Counted from the first letter of the stretch, positions 1-9,135 are shown. The stretch: DNA of 64,000 nucleotides from Candidatus Marinarcus aquaticus (GCF_004116335.1 NZ_PDKN01000001.1:186001-250000), one strand, 5' to 3'. The notes: generated from the letters alone by a model not told the origin. Program-made: numbers and translations.

Positions 1-231
1 TATATGAGTTCCTTGACCTCTATTTTTGGAATGTTGCCATTGGTGCTTGTGCCAGGTCCAGGAAGTGAGTTTTATCGCGGATTGGGTTCTGTTATTACAG
101 GTGGATTGGCTTTTTCAACCATCTTTACAATTTTTGTAACGCCCGCATTGTTGATGTTCTTTATTAAATTGGAACAACGCGTTGCAAATAAGAACAACAC
201 GTTTGATGCCAAAGCATTAAACAAAGCATAA
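1..231 (+). CDS. RND efflux transporter, C-terminal fragment
   Basis: This is the 3' end of a gene that begins before the window. The 76 visible residues match the C-terminus of HAE1/AcrB-type inner-membrane pumps: the FGMLPLVL segment, the RGLGSVITGG turn, and a last transmembrane helix ending in a TPALLMFF stretch, followed by a charged cytoplasmic tail. Such proteins drive proton-coupled export of drugs or detergents through a periplasmic adaptor and a TolC channel. A TolC homologue starts 11 nt downstream, which supports a tripartite efflux operon. The adaptor gene is not visible and should lie upstream. The substrate cannot be inferred. Confidence 0.85.
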   Translation, partial: YMSSLTSIFGMLPLVLVPGPGSEFYRGLGSVITGGLAFSTIFTIFVTPALLMFFIKLEQRVANKNNTFDAKALNKA

Positions 232-242
232 AGGAGAATTAA

Positions 243-1487
243 ATGTTAAAACAGACAGTTTATGCTTCCATGATTGCATTAAGTATGCATGCATATGCCA
301 TAGATTTGAAACAGAGCATTGATATTGCATTGAATCAAAACTATGATATTAAAGAGCAACAGTATGTCAAAGAGGAGAAAAATGCCAATAACAATGCAGC
401 ATTTGCTCCATTTTTACCGAGTGTTGATTTGGCGTACAGTTTTGAAAGAAGAGATGAAACGATTGTCAATCAAAGCAAAGAGGACTCAGTGGGAAGTGCA
501 ACCGTATCTTATAATTTGTTCAATGGATTTTCAGATATTTTTTCATTGCTGAGTTCAAATTATGTCTATAAGTCATCAAAATATACCTATGAAGCAACCA
601 AACAAGATATTATTTTACAAACCAAACAAGCGTATATTACGGTTTTAAAGCAACAAAAGAATTTAGTGACCAAAGAGGATGCGTTAAAACTCTTTAATAA
701 ACAGTATGAAGATGCACGTAATAAGTTTGACCAAGGATTGATTGCACGTAATGATTTATTGGAAGTTGAAGTACAAATGCTTCAAGCCAAACAAGAGGTT
801 ATTCGTGCAAAAAAAGAGCTTAAAGTGGCACGATTGAGTTTGAATAATATTTTGAGTAATGCATTGAAAACGGATGAAAAACTTGAAGAACTTCAATATG
901 AAGAGCTTCAATATAACACTACAAAAGAGGACTTTATCAATAAACGAAGTGAAGTGGCGGCATTAAAGATGCTTATGGATAGTTATAATGCGCAAGAGAA
1001 CTCAGATGCTGGAGCATTTTTACCAAGCATCGATGCTTCTTTTGGTTATTATGAGTATGGGGACGATCGACATATTGATGGCAAAGAGGGATATCCTGAA
1101 AATCAGGAAATTGCTAAAGTGACTGCTTCGTGGAATCTATTTTCTGGTGGGAAAGATATCAATACTGTCATTGCAACACATAAGAAGAAGAAGCAAGTCT
1201 ATGCACAATTGGAGAAGTTAAAACTTCAAATTCAGTTGCAGTATGAACAAGCTTTAGAGGAGTTAGAAGTTGCTAAGCTGAATTACGAAACAGCTCAAGT
1301 GGCATTGGAACAAGCAAAAATCAACTATGATATTGTGAACAACCGTTTTGAACAAGGGGTCTCTAAAAGTTCTGATTTGATTGATGCTAACTTTTTACTC
1401 AGTCAAGCCAAACAGAATTTTTACAGTGCATATTATGATAAATTCTTAGCTGTGGCAACACTGCAAAGGGTCATGGAGAACGATTGA
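243..1487 (+). CDS. tolC: TolC-family outer membrane efflux channel
   Basis: The 414-residue product has a signal peptide ending near residue 19 (AYA) and the two-fold repeat of OEP/TolC proteins. Each half (about 20-205 and 215-410) carries strand segments with FLPSVD or FLPSID followed by long heptad-rich helices (EQARNKFDQGL-like and EQAKINYDIV-like). It should form a trimeric outer-membrane channel with a periplasmic tunnel. An AAGGAG ribosome site precedes the ATG. It follows the RND pump gene by 11 nt and overlaps the next exporter gene, so it probably serves as the outer-membrane exit of that pump. The length is normal for the family. Confidence 0.93.
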   Translation: MLKQTVYASMIALSMHAYAIDLKQSIDIALNQNYDIKEQQYVKEEKNANNNAAFAPFLPSVDLAYSFERRDETIVNQSKEDSVGSATVSYNLFNGFSDIFSLLSSNYVYKSSKYTYEATKQDIILQTKQAYITVLKQQKNLVTKEDALKLFNKQYEDARNKFDQGLIARNDLLEVEVQMLQAKQEVIRAKKELKVARLSLNNILSNALKTDEKLEELQYEELQYNTTKEDFINKRSEVAALKMLMDSYNAQENSDAGAFLPSIDASFGYYEYGDDRHIDGKEGYPENQEIAKVTASWNLFSGGKDINTVIATHKKKKQVYAQLEKLKLQIQLQYEQALEELEVAKLNYETAQVALEQAKINYDIVNNRFEQGVSKSSDLIDANFLLSQAKQNFYSAYYDKFLAVATLQRVMEND

Positions 1488-1804
1488 TGTCAGGTTGGAC
1501 ATATTTATTATTAGCAGGTGTTTTAGAGATTGGTTTTGCCTCAACTCTTAAACTCACTGAAGGCTTTACAAAGTTAATGCCCTCTTTGGTTTTTCTGTTT
1601 TTTGCGGTATTCAGTTTCTATTTTCTAACCAAAGCCACACAAACTATTCCTGTAGGAACAGCCTATGCTGTTTGGACAGGTATTGGTGCAGCAGGAACAA
1701 TCATTGTGGGGATATTTTTTTATAATGAACCAGCACATTTGTGGAGACTCTTTTTTCTTTTTACCTTAGTGGCCTCAATCGTTGGTCTAAAACTGGTCTC
1801 TTAA
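1487..1804 (+). CDS. SMR-family small exporter, Gdx/SugE-like
   Basis: A 105-residue protein with four predicted transmembrane helices. It carries the conserved membrane glutamate in the first helix (AGVLEIGFAS) and the IPVGTAYAVWTGIGA loop typical of the SugE/Gdx branch of small multidrug resistance proteins, whose characterised members export guanidinium. The ATG at 1487 overlaps the tolC stop (TGATG), so I prefer it to the TTG one codon earlier; the overlap implies translational coupling. Only one SMR gene is present, so it probably works as a dual-topology homodimer. I see no guanidine riboswitch; expression should follow the efflux operon. Confidence 0.88.
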   Translation: MSGWTYLLLAGVLEIGFASTLKLTEGFTKLMPSLVFLFFAVFSFYFLTKATQTIPVGTAYAVWTGIGAAGTIIVGIFFYNEPAHLWRLFFLFTLVASIVGLKLVS

Positions 1805-1805
1805 A

Positions 1806-1836
1806 ACCAATATGTACATTTCTTGTACATATTGGT
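1806..1836. other. Perfect 13-bp inverted repeat after the SMR gene
   Basis: Arms 1806-1818 and 1824-1836 are perfectly complementary around a 5-nt loop, starting just after the SMR stop codon. No T-run follows, so it is either a weak terminator, a 3'-end stabilising hairpin, or a palindromic protein-binding site. The remaining 170 nt up to the fumarase promoter contain no convincing gene. Confidence 0.5.
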
Positions 1837-2009
1837 ATAAGAGTGAAAATGGACGTATCAATCTGTAACAGAAAAATAAAATTGTTATATCTGACTTTTA
1901 GATGCAAACAAACACGTATGCTACCATTTACGGCTTCTATATTCACATTATTATTTTTTATGGCTTGTTTGAGCCTCTTTTTTTCTTCGTATCCTTATAT
2001 AGATTTTGA

Positions 2010-2015
2010 TATAAT
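2010..2015 (+). promoter_or_regulatory. Sigma-70 -10 element of the fumarase gene
   Basis: A perfect TATAAT lies 31 nt before the fumarase ATG in a T-rich context, followed by the ribosome site AGAAGG. Campylobacterota promoters often have a strong -10 and no clear -35, and none is obvious here. Confidence 0.55.
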
Positions 2016-2045
2016 TTTTACAAATTTTTAATAGAAGGTTTAAAT

Positions 2046-3539
2046 ATGGGAAAAATTACTGAAAAAGATATTATTGACAGTATCGCAGATGCCTGTCAAT
2101 ACATCTCATTTTATCATCCTGAAGATTTTGTTAAAGGGATGGTTGAGGCGTATGAAAAAGAGCAAAGTGAATCAGCAAAAAATGCAATTGGACAAATTTT
2201 AATCAACTCTAAAATGTGTGCAATGGGACATCGACCACTTTGTCAAGATACAGGAAGTGTCAATATATTTATCAAAGTGGGATTAAAAGCCGATCTTGAT
2301 ATTTCAAGAGATTTAGATGAAATTTTAAATGAAGGTGTTGCTAAAGGGTATACCGATCCAGATAACACACTACGATACTCTGTTGTTGCAGACCCAGCAG
2401 GGGCAAGAACAAATACAAAAAATAACACACCGGCAGTTATTCACTACTCAGTTGATGCAAACAGCGATAAAATTGATATCACCGTTGCAGCCAAAGGTGG
2501 AGGAAGTGAAAACAAATCTAAATTTACTGTATTAAACCCATCTGATTCAGTCTATGACTGGGTTATGGAAAACGTTAGAAACATGGGTGCAGGGTGGTGT
2601 CCTCCTGGTATTTTAGGTATTGGAATTGGTGGAAACCCAGAAAAATCTATGCTTTTAGCTAAAGAGGCATTAATGGGTCATGTTGATATTCACGAACTTA
2701 AAGCAAGAGGGGCTCAAAATGCCATTGAAGAGTTAAGACTCAGACTCTATGAAGACATCAACAAAATTGGTATTGGTGCACAAGGTTTGGGAGGACAAAC
2801 AACGGTTTTAGATGTTAAAATTTTAGATTACCCTTGTCACGCAGCATCACTGCCAGTTGCAATGATTCCAAACTGTGCAGCAACACGACACATTCACTTT
2901 GAACTTGAAGGAAGTGGACCAGCTGTATTTAATAAACCAGATTTAGACCTTTGGCCAGATATTGAACTGCCAATGGATACCATCAAACGAGTCAATATTG
3001 AAGATATTACACATGAAAATCTTTCACAATTCAAATCAGGGGATACACTTCTTTTATCTGGAAAAATCTTAACAGCACGTGATGCCGCACATAAAAAAAT
3101 TGTTGAGTACAAAAATGCAGGGAAACCACTGCCAAATGGTGTGGACTTAAGAGACAGATTTATTTATTATGTTGGACCAGTTGATCCAGTTCGAGATGAA
3201 GTAGTAGGACCAGCAGGGCCAACAACTTCTACAAGAATGGACAAATTTACCAAAGACATGATGGAAATTGGAATCATGGGTATGATTGGTAAAGCAGAGA
3301 GAAAACAACCGACCATTGATTTAATCAAAGAGTATGGTTCTATTTATCTTATTGCTACAGGTGGAGCAGCTTATTTGATTTCTCAATCAATCAAAGGAGC
3401 TAAAACATTGGCATTTGAAGAGCTTGGAATGGAAGCAATCTATGAGTTCGAAGTGAAAGACATGCCAGTTACCGTTGCTGTTGATAGTTCAGGTGAGTCA
3501 ATTCACACAACAGGACCAGCTAAATGGAGAACAATCTAA
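2046..3539 (+). CDS. fumA: Fumarate hydratase, class I (Fe-S dependent)
   Basis: It catalyses reversible hydration of fumarate to malate in the (reductive or oxidative) TCA cycle in the cytoplasm. The 497 residues contain the alpha domain (about 1-290) fused to the beta domain (about 310-497), as in FumA/FumB. The three cysteines expected to hold the [4Fe-4S] cluster are visible: C66 in RPLCQDTG, C185 in GWCPPG and C277 in PNCAATRHIHF. The KGGGSEN, GLGGQTT and GPAGPTTSTRMD motifs are also present. It stands alone as a transcription unit, with its own promoter and a hairpin directly after the stop. The symbol fumA versus fumB is nominal. Confidence 0.95.
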   Translation: MGKITEKDIIDSIADACQYISFYHPEDFVKGMVEAYEKEQSESAKNAIGQILINSKMCAMGHRPLCQDTGSVNIFIKVGLKADLDISRDLDEILNEGVAKGYTDPDNTLRYSVVADPAGARTNTKNNTPAVIHYSVDANSDKIDITVAAKGGGSENKSKFTVLNPSDSVYDWVMENVRNMGAGWCPPGILGIGIGGNPEKSMLLAKEALMGHVDIHELKARGAQNAIEELRLRLYEDINKIGIGAQGLGGQTTVLDVKILDYPCHAASLPVAMIPNCAATRHIHFELEGSGPAVFNKPDLDLWPDIELPMDTIKRVNIEDITHENLSQFKSGDTLLLSGKILTARDAAHKKIVEYKNAGKPLPNGVDLRDRFIYYVGPVDPVRDEVVGPAGPTTSTRMDKFTKDMMEIGIMGMIGKAERKQPTIDLIKEYGSIYLIATGGAAYLISQSIKGAKTLAFEELGMEAIYEFEVKDMPVTVAVDSSGESIHTTGPAKWRTI

Positions 3540-3563
3540 TTACAAAGGCTTAGGCCTTTGTAA
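3540..3563. terminator. Hairpin between convergent fumarase and small membrane-protein genes
   Basis: A 10-bp perfect stem (3540-3549 with 3554-3563) and 4-nt loop start directly after the fumarase stop and lie 8 nt from the stop of the convergent small gene. It could terminate both transcripts; the T-tract is poor on the plus strand, whereas the minus strand enters the stem from an AT-rich region. Confidence 0.6.
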
Positions 3564-3571
3564 CTCTCGAT

Positions 3572-3724
3572 TTAATCAAAATATTTAAAATCTTTATCTT
3601 CACTGCCATCTTTTTTTCTTTTTTTAAATTTCCACATCGTCACCCCATATTTAATGGTTTGATATGACAATATAATAAAAATTGCAACAAGAATAAATTG
3701 AGCAATGATAAAAAGAACTTCCAT
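3572..3724 (-). CDS. Small single-pass membrane protein (50 aa), unknown function
   Basis: A 50-codon reading frame starting at ATG 3724 and ending TAA 3572. Residues 3-25 form one hydrophobic helix (starts MEVLFIIAQFI), followed by a very basic stretch (KFKKRKKD) and an acidic tail ending in KYFD. This is a typical inside-positive small membrane protein. It starts 6 nt after the stop of the upstream 93-codon gene, so the two form an operon. I do not recognise a family. Codon use and a tight fit between the neighbour and a terminator hairpin argue that it is real. Confidence 0.6.
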   Translation of the reverse strand: MEVLFIIAQFILVAIFIILSYQTIKYGVTMWKFKKRKKDGSEDKDFKYFD

Positions 3725-3730
3725 AATGGT

Positions 3731-4012
3731 TTACTTCTTTTTATCCATAAAGAAAGGTTCGTGCCAAATAACACGTGTAGGCATGGATGAATTCAATGAG
3801 TTTTTATCGGGATATTTATACGCTCCAAATGCACTGTTCTCTGCTTTTTGTTTTTCAAATGAGAATGTATGAGGAGCAAAAATAGCCAATGAAAAAAATG
3901 CAACAATAATTGCCAAAAGAACCACAGTTGCCTTATTTTTCTTTATATATGTTTGCAAATCAAACTTTTCTACAGTGAGTGCACCTCGGTTATTTTTAGC
4001 AGCTTTTTTCAA
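3731..4012 (-). CDS. Small membrane protein (93 aa), unknown function
   Basis: The start is a TTG, chosen because a perfect AGGAGG lies 7 nt upstream. The protein has a basic cytoplasmic N-terminus (KKAAKNNRG), one hydrophobic helix at about residues 29-47, and a C-terminal periplasmic part rich in polar and aromatic residues, ending in the basic MDKKK. I do not recognise a family. It is the first gene of a two-gene leftward operon with the 50-aa membrane protein, and the pair lies between fumarase and a LysE-type exporter. Respiratory-complex accessory subunits often look like this, but nothing in the sequence proves that role. Confidence 0.7.
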   Translation of the reverse strand: MKKAAKNNRGALTVEKFDLQTYIKKNKATVVLLAIIVAFFSLAIFAPHTFSFEKQKAENSAFGAYKYPDKNSLNSSMPTRVIWHEPFFMDKKK

Positions 4013-4130
4013 AACAGTACCTCCTAAACGGGAGAGTTCCCTAGTTATTTTTATTATGGCGTAAAGATTATTAAATATAAATTAGGTGACAAAACTAGAT
4101 GATTTAACCCATTACTGAGCAGAGATAGAT

Positions 4131-4146
4131 TATAATATATAAGGAG
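4131..4146 (+). promoter_or_regulatory. -10 element and ribosome site of the LysE-type gene
   Basis: TATAAT at 4131-4136 is followed by AAGGAG at 4141-4146, 7 nt before the ATG. If the -10 is used, the leader is extremely short; transcription would start at or within the ribosome site, so the assignment is tentative. Confidence 0.35.
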
Positions 4147-4153
4147 TAAATAG

Positions 4154-4756
4154 ATGATAACAGATTTTTTGCAAGGTGTAGTTTTGGGCTTTGGAGCGGC
4201 AGTTCCATTGGGACCCATTAATATTTTAATCATGAATGAAGCTTTGAAATTTTATAAAAATGGTGTGGCTGTTGGTGTAGGTGCGATGAGTGCAGACACC
4301 ACATATTTATTAATTATTTTATTTGGATTGACTTATTATATCAATAATGAAACAGTATTGGCATGGTTGGCTTATTTGGGCGCCATTTTTCTACTTTATA
4401 TGGCTTATTTAATTTATAAAAACAGGGATCGATCGATTAAACGTATTCAAACAGACACCAAAGGCTCTTTGATTAAACACTATATTAAAGGGTATGCGCT
4501 TACACTTTTAAGTCCATATACGATAATATTTTGGATCAGTGTGTCAACTTTTAGTGTACAAAGCAGGTATCCGCTTGTAGTAGTGTGTGGAATGCTTTTT
4601 GCAATATTAGTTTGGATAACCGTGATGCCTTATTTTATACATAAGACCAAACATCTTATTTCAAACACGCTCTATTCAAAAGTGGCAGTTATCTCGGCAT
4701 TGATTATGGCTTTTTTTGCTGTGTCAATGGTTGTACATGAGGTTTTCAAAAATTGA
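4154..4756 (+). CDS. LysE/RhtB-family amino-acid exporter
   Basis: A 200-residue protein with about six transmembrane helices. It begins with the signature seen in LysE-type translocators (GAAVPLGPINILIM), then a small-residue helix (VAVGVGAMSADTTY) and, mid-protein, the helix-turn KGYALTLLSPYTIIFW, which corresponds to the conserved NP/SP-x3-FW element. Members export basic or neutral amino acids or related metabolites. It appears to be a single-gene unit preceded by AAGGAG. The substrate cannot be read from sequence. Confidence 0.85.
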   Translation: MITDFLQGVVLGFGAAVPLGPINILIMNEALKFYKNGVAVGVGAMSADTTYLLIILFGLTYYINNETVLAWLAYLGAIFLLYMAYLIYKNRDRSIKRIQTDTKGSLIKHYIKGYALTLLSPYTIIFWISVSTFSVQSRYPLVVVCGMLFAILVWITVMPYFIHKTKHLISNTLYSKVAVISALIMAFFAVSMVVHEVFKN

Positions 4757-4759
4757 ATT

Positions 4760-4780
4760 TTAATTAACAAAATTAATTAA
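4760..4780. terminator. AT-only hairpin after the LysE-type gene
   Basis: Two copies of the self-complementary 8-mer TTAATTAA flank a 5-nt spacer (4760-4767, 4773-4780), followed by an ATTTTTA run. This could be a weak terminator for the exporter gene or an operator upstream of nifS. Confidence 0.35.
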
Positions 4781-4803
4781 GACAATTTTTATCCTATTTA
4801 AAG

Positions 4804-6059
<1,256 letters not shown>

Positions 6060-6083
6060 GAAGAAAGAGAAAAGGATTTAAAT

Positions 6084-7064
6084 ATGGCAAAAGGTGATTT
6101 AATCAGCGGTTCAATCTGGGATGAATACTCAAATCAAGTTATTAGAAGAATGGATGAACCGACTCATCAAGGTGAAATTACAGAAGAAATGGCTACAAAA
6201 GCGGGTGGTAAATTGATTGTTGCAGATTTTGGTGCAGAATCGTGTGGGGATGCAGTAAGACTTTATTGGGTCGTTGATGAAAAAACAGACAAAATTGTGG
6301 ACTCAAAATTCAAATCGTTTGGATGTGGTACAGCAATTGCCTCTTCAGATGTTATGGCGGAACTTTGTATTGGTAAAACAGTAGACGAAGCTATTAAGAT
6401 TACCAACATTGATGTTGAACATGCGTTAAGAGATCATCCAGATGTTCCAGCAGTACCACCTCAAAAAATGCACTGTTCAGTTATGGCATACGATGTAATT
6501 AAAAAAGCAGCGGCACAATATAAAGGTGTCGATATGGAGAGCTTTGAGACGGAACAGATTGTATGTGAATGTGCACGTGTTTCACTCTCAACAATTCAAG
6601 AAGTGATTCGCTTAAATGACTTAACAACGGTTGAACAAATCACAGACTATACTAAAGCAGGTGCATTTTGTAAATCATGTATCAAACCAGGTGGACACGA
6701 AGAGAAAGATATCTATTTGGTAGATATTTTAGCCAATACTCGTGCTGAAATGGAGCATGACAAACTTAAAAATGCAGCGGATGCAAGTGAAGCTGGAAAT
6801 CTTACATTTGATAAAATGACAATGGTTCAACGAATCAAAGCTCTTGATGAAGTACTTGATGCAGACGTGAGACCAATGTTAATCATGGATGGTGGTAACA
6901 TGGAAATCATTGATATCAAAGAGAATATTCCTCATTATGATGTCTATATCCGATATTTAGGTGCATGTAATGGATGTGCCTCTGGAAGTACAGGAACACT
7001 TTACGCAATGGAGTCTATCTTAAAACAAAAAGTGGATGAGAACATTCGAATCTTACCAATCTAA
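6084..7064 (+). CDS. nifU: Fe-S cluster scaffold NifU (three-domain)
   Basis: The 326-residue protein has all three NifU domains: an N-terminal IscU-like scaffold (about 1-130, cysteines in GAESCGD, SFGCGTA and KMHCSVM), a central [2Fe-2S] BFD-like domain (about 150-210, CECARVS and CKSCIKPGG), and a C-terminal Nfu domain (about 245-326, with the CNGC pair in GACNGCASG). It receives sulfur from NifS and donates clusters to apo-proteins such as the fumarase, Nth and IspG encoded in this window. A strong terminator follows, closing a two-gene operon. Confidence 0.95.
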   Translation: MAKGDLISGSIWDEYSNQVIRRMDEPTHQGEITEEMATKAGGKLIVADFGAESCGDAVRLYWVVDEKTDKIVDSKFKSFGCGTAIASSDVMAELCIGKTVDEAIKITNIDVEHALRDHPDVPAVPPQKMHCSVMAYDVIKKAAAQYKGVDMESFETEQIVCECARVSLSTIQEVIRLNDLTTVEQITDYTKAGAFCKSCIKPGGHEEKDIYLVDILANTRAEMEHDKLKNAADASEAGNLTFDKMTMVQRIKALDEVLDADVRPMLIMDGGNMEIIDIKENIPHYDVYIRYLGACNGCASGSTGTLYAMESILKQKVDENIRILPI

Positions 7065-7080
7065 GTAAGATTAAACATCA

Positions 7081-7110
7081 AAAGGGAGAATTGAAAATTC
7101 TCCCTTTTTT
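7081..7110 (+). terminator. Rho-independent terminator after nifU
   Basis: A 12-bp stem (7081-7092 with 7096-7107), 3-nt loop and a six-T run to 7110. This is the clearest intrinsic terminator in the window. Confidence 0.9.
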
Positions 7111-7111
7111 A

Positions 7112-7153
7112 TTGATTTAAATCTAGAAAAAAGAAAATTTTTTGCAGTATACT
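7112..7153 (+). promoter_or_regulatory. FNR/CRP-type box and -10 of the hemerythrin operon
   Basis: TTGAT-TTAA-ATCTA (7112-7125) matches the FNR consensus TTGAT-N4-ATCAA with one mismatch. TATACT at 7148-7153 is a good -10. If transcription starts about 7 nt after it (near 7160), the box is centred about -41.5, the usual class II activation position for FNR/CRP-family regulators. AAGGAG precedes the ATG at 7180. A role in oxygen- or NO-responsive control is inference. Confidence 0.5.
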
Positions 7154-7179
7154 TTTTTAAATATTGATAAGGAGAGTGT

Positions 7180-7626
7180 ATGCAAGATACAATCAGTTCA
7201 TTTTTAACTCAAGATCATCGAAGTTGTGATGAGGCATTTGCTGTAATGGAACAAAGCGTTGCAAAAGAGGATTGGCAAGCAGCCAATAAAACTTTTAATG
7301 CGTTTGTTGATGATTTGATTCATCACTTTGATATGGAAGAGAAAATTATGTTTCCTGTTTTTGAAGAAAAAACAGGTATGCATAACACAGGGCCAACGGC
7401 TATGATGAGAATGGAACATGACCAGATGAGAAGTGTGGTATCACAAATGAAAGAGGATCTACAAACTCAAAATAAAAACCACTTTTTTGGTCTGTCTGAA
7501 TCTTTGATGATGATTATGCAACAACATAACATGAAAGAGGAGCAGATGCTATATGCTATGGCAGATGCACACATTGGACCACAAGCAAGTGAAGTGGTCT
7601 CACAAATGAAGGCATTAGAGAGATAA
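7180..7626 (+). CDS. Hemerythrin-domain protein
   Basis: A 148-residue cytoplasmic protein with the four-helix hemerythrin pattern of di-iron ligands: H13 (QDHRSCDEAF), H49 with E53 (HHFDMEEKIMFP), H80 (MEHDQM), and H116 with E120/E121 (QQHNMKEEQ). H131 may add a further ligand. Such proteins bind O2 or NO, or serve in repair of NO-damaged Fe-S clusters (the RIC/YtfE group is related but longer and has a ScdA N-domain, which is absent here). It is followed 1 nt later by a large membrane protein gene, so the two act together. An FNR-type box precedes it. Confidence 0.88.
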   Translation: MQDTISSFLTQDHRSCDEAFAVMEQSVAKEDWQAANKTFNAFVDDLIHHFDMEEKIMFPVFEEKTGMHNTGPTAMMRMEHDQMRSVVSQMKEDLQTQNKNHFFGLSESLMMIMQQHNMKEEQMLYAMADAHIGPQASEVVSQMKALER

Positions 7627-7627
7627 A

Positions 7628-8911
7628 ATGTTTAACCAAGGATTATCATTAGATCAAGCTCCACCCATATCAGTTCCGTTTCGATTTTTTTTAACGGCAC
7701 CCATATTTGGTATTTTGCTTGGATTGGTTTTTTTTATGTTCCCCGTTGAAAGTATTATGAATCGTTACACTGCTGTTTCAGTGGGTGTCATACATCTGTT
7801 TACGTTGGGCATTTTAACCATGATAATTTTTGGCGCCATGCAACAAATGATGCCTGTGCTCGCAGGTGCAGTGATTAAAAAGCCCAAACTTTTTGCCAAT
7901 ATCGTACATACTTCATTGACACTGGGAACACTGCTTTTCTCAGGCAGTTTTATCTTTGGTATCAAATCTTTTTTGCATGTAGGTGCAACTTTATTGGCGA
8001 TTGCTTTTTTTACTTTTTTTATCACGGCAACCTATTTGTTGTTTAAAGTAAAATTTTTAACTTCTACAGTTAATTCCATGAAACTCTTTACCTTCGCAGG
8101 ATTAGTGACTTCCTCATTGGGAATTTATTTGGCGTATGCGCATATCGCAAACGACATCGAACCTTTTCATTATGATGTGGTAAATTTGCACTTGGCCTTT
8201 GGTCTTTTTGGATTTGCAGTATTGCTTGTTATGGGTGTTTCCTTTCAAGTTATACCGATGTTTTATGTGGCTTTGGATTTTCCTAAATTTATTCAAAACA
8301 GAGCACCTATTTTTGTGGTGGGTTTATTGATTGCATTGGGGATGTTTTTTCTTCTAGATTTAGATATTTATGTTTTAAAATTGCTCTTTACATTGGTGTT
8401 TGTACTTTTTTGTTTGCATGCACTGAACAGTTTGAATAAACGACAACGACCTGTTTTTGATGTAACGTTATGGTATTGGAAACTTGCATTGTACTTTTTT
8501 ATGTTTTCGATGTTAAACTGGCTTTTTGTACCACAAGATTCTTACTTTTTATTGGCCATCATGTTTGGTTTTGGATTTCTTTTTTCGCTGCTTCAAGGTA
8601 TGATTTATAAAATAATCCCTTTTTTAAGCTGGTTTCATTTAAGTTCAAAAGGGCATATGATGATTCCTACTATGCGTGAAATGATTCATGAAGATATGAT
8701 AAAACTGCATTTCTTTATTTATGTCTCATCACTTTTTTTCTTTTTATTGGCACCTTTTTTAAATGAGGTATTTTTATTTATTGCGGCACTTCTTTTTATT
8801 GTCTCCAATTGTATTTTTCTCATCAATTGTATCACTGGAGTAAAGAAGTATTCAAAAATTGCTCAAACCAATCCCATGGATGCATTTACCCAAGTAAACC
8901 CAGAGAAATAA
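7628..8911 (+). CDS. Multi-pass membrane protein, heme-copper-oxidase-I/NnrS-like
   Basis: A 427-residue protein with about twelve transmembrane helices. Two histidines sit in conserved-looking helix contexts: H56 in GVIHLFTLG, followed by MQQMMPVLAG, and H188 in NLHLAFGLFG, followed by a GVSFQVIPMF turn. This spacing resembles the heme-ligand helices of heme-copper oxidase subunit I and of NnrS-type proteins. I cannot see the full ligand set of a real oxidase. The start is 1 nt after the hemerythrin stop, so co-translation is likely. A role in NO or O2 handling is inferred from that partner and from the FNR-like promoter. Confidence 0.6.
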   Translation: MFNQGLSLDQAPPISVPFRFFLTAPIFGILLGLVFFMFPVESIMNRYTAVSVGVIHLFTLGILTMIIFGAMQQMMPVLAGAVIKKPKLFANIVHTSLTLGTLLFSGSFIFGIKSFLHVGATLLAIAFFTFFITATYLLFKVKFLTSTVNSMKLFTFAGLVTSSLGIYLAYAHIANDIEPFHYDVVNLHLAFGLFGFAVLLVMGVSFQVIPMFYVALDFPKFIQNRAPIFVVGLLIALGMFFLLDLDIYVLKLLFTLVFVLFCLHALNSLNKRQRPVFDVTLWYWKLALYFFMFSMLNWLFVPQDSYFLLAIMFGFGFLFSLLQGMIYKIIPFLSWFHLSSKGHMMIPTMREMIHEDMIKLHFFIYVSSLFFFLLAPFLNEVFLFIAALLFIVSNCIFLINCITGVKKYSKIAQTNPMDAFTQVNPEK

Positions 8912-8920
8912 ATAATATGT

Positions 8921-8926
8921 TATAAT
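8921..8926 (+). promoter_or_regulatory. -10 element before the small gene and argH
   Basis: Perfect TATAAT 27 nt before the ATG of the 60-codon gene, followed by the ribosome site GAAAGG. It probably drives both the small gene and argH. Confidence 0.55.
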
Positions 8927-8952
8927 ACGCCAAATTATGAGAAAGGCTTATT

Positions 8953-9135
8953 ATGACTGCATTGGATAAAGAGATCGAACAAATCAAAGGTGACATCTAT
9001 TCAGATGTACTTACACTTGTAGATAAATATATGAGTATCACAGGATGGGATGTACCTGAAAACGATGAACTTGAAGCGAAAAAACGAATCGTTGAGATCA
9101 TAAAACAAGCTGTCAATGAAATAGAGGTAGAGTAG
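8953..9135 (+). CDS. Small acidic protein (60 aa) upstream of argH
   Basis: A 60-residue, soluble, strongly acidic and helical protein (begins MTALDKEIEQIKGDI, contains DKYMSITGWDVPENDE). I do not recognise a family. It has its own TATAAT promoter and a good ribosome site and ends 3 nt before argH, so it is co-transcribed with that arginine-biosynthesis gene. No leader-peptide-like run of arginine codons is present, so an attenuator role is unlikely. Confidence 0.7.
   Translation: MTALDKEIEQIKGDIYSDVLTLVDKYMSITGWDVPENDELEAKKRIVEIIKQAVNEIEVE

Noticed and set aside
1741-2031. 96-codon open frame across the SMR gene end and the fumarase promoter region
   Set aside because: It starts inside the SMR gene, has no ribosome site, reads through the 13-bp inverted repeat and the -10 element, and shows no protein-like pattern.
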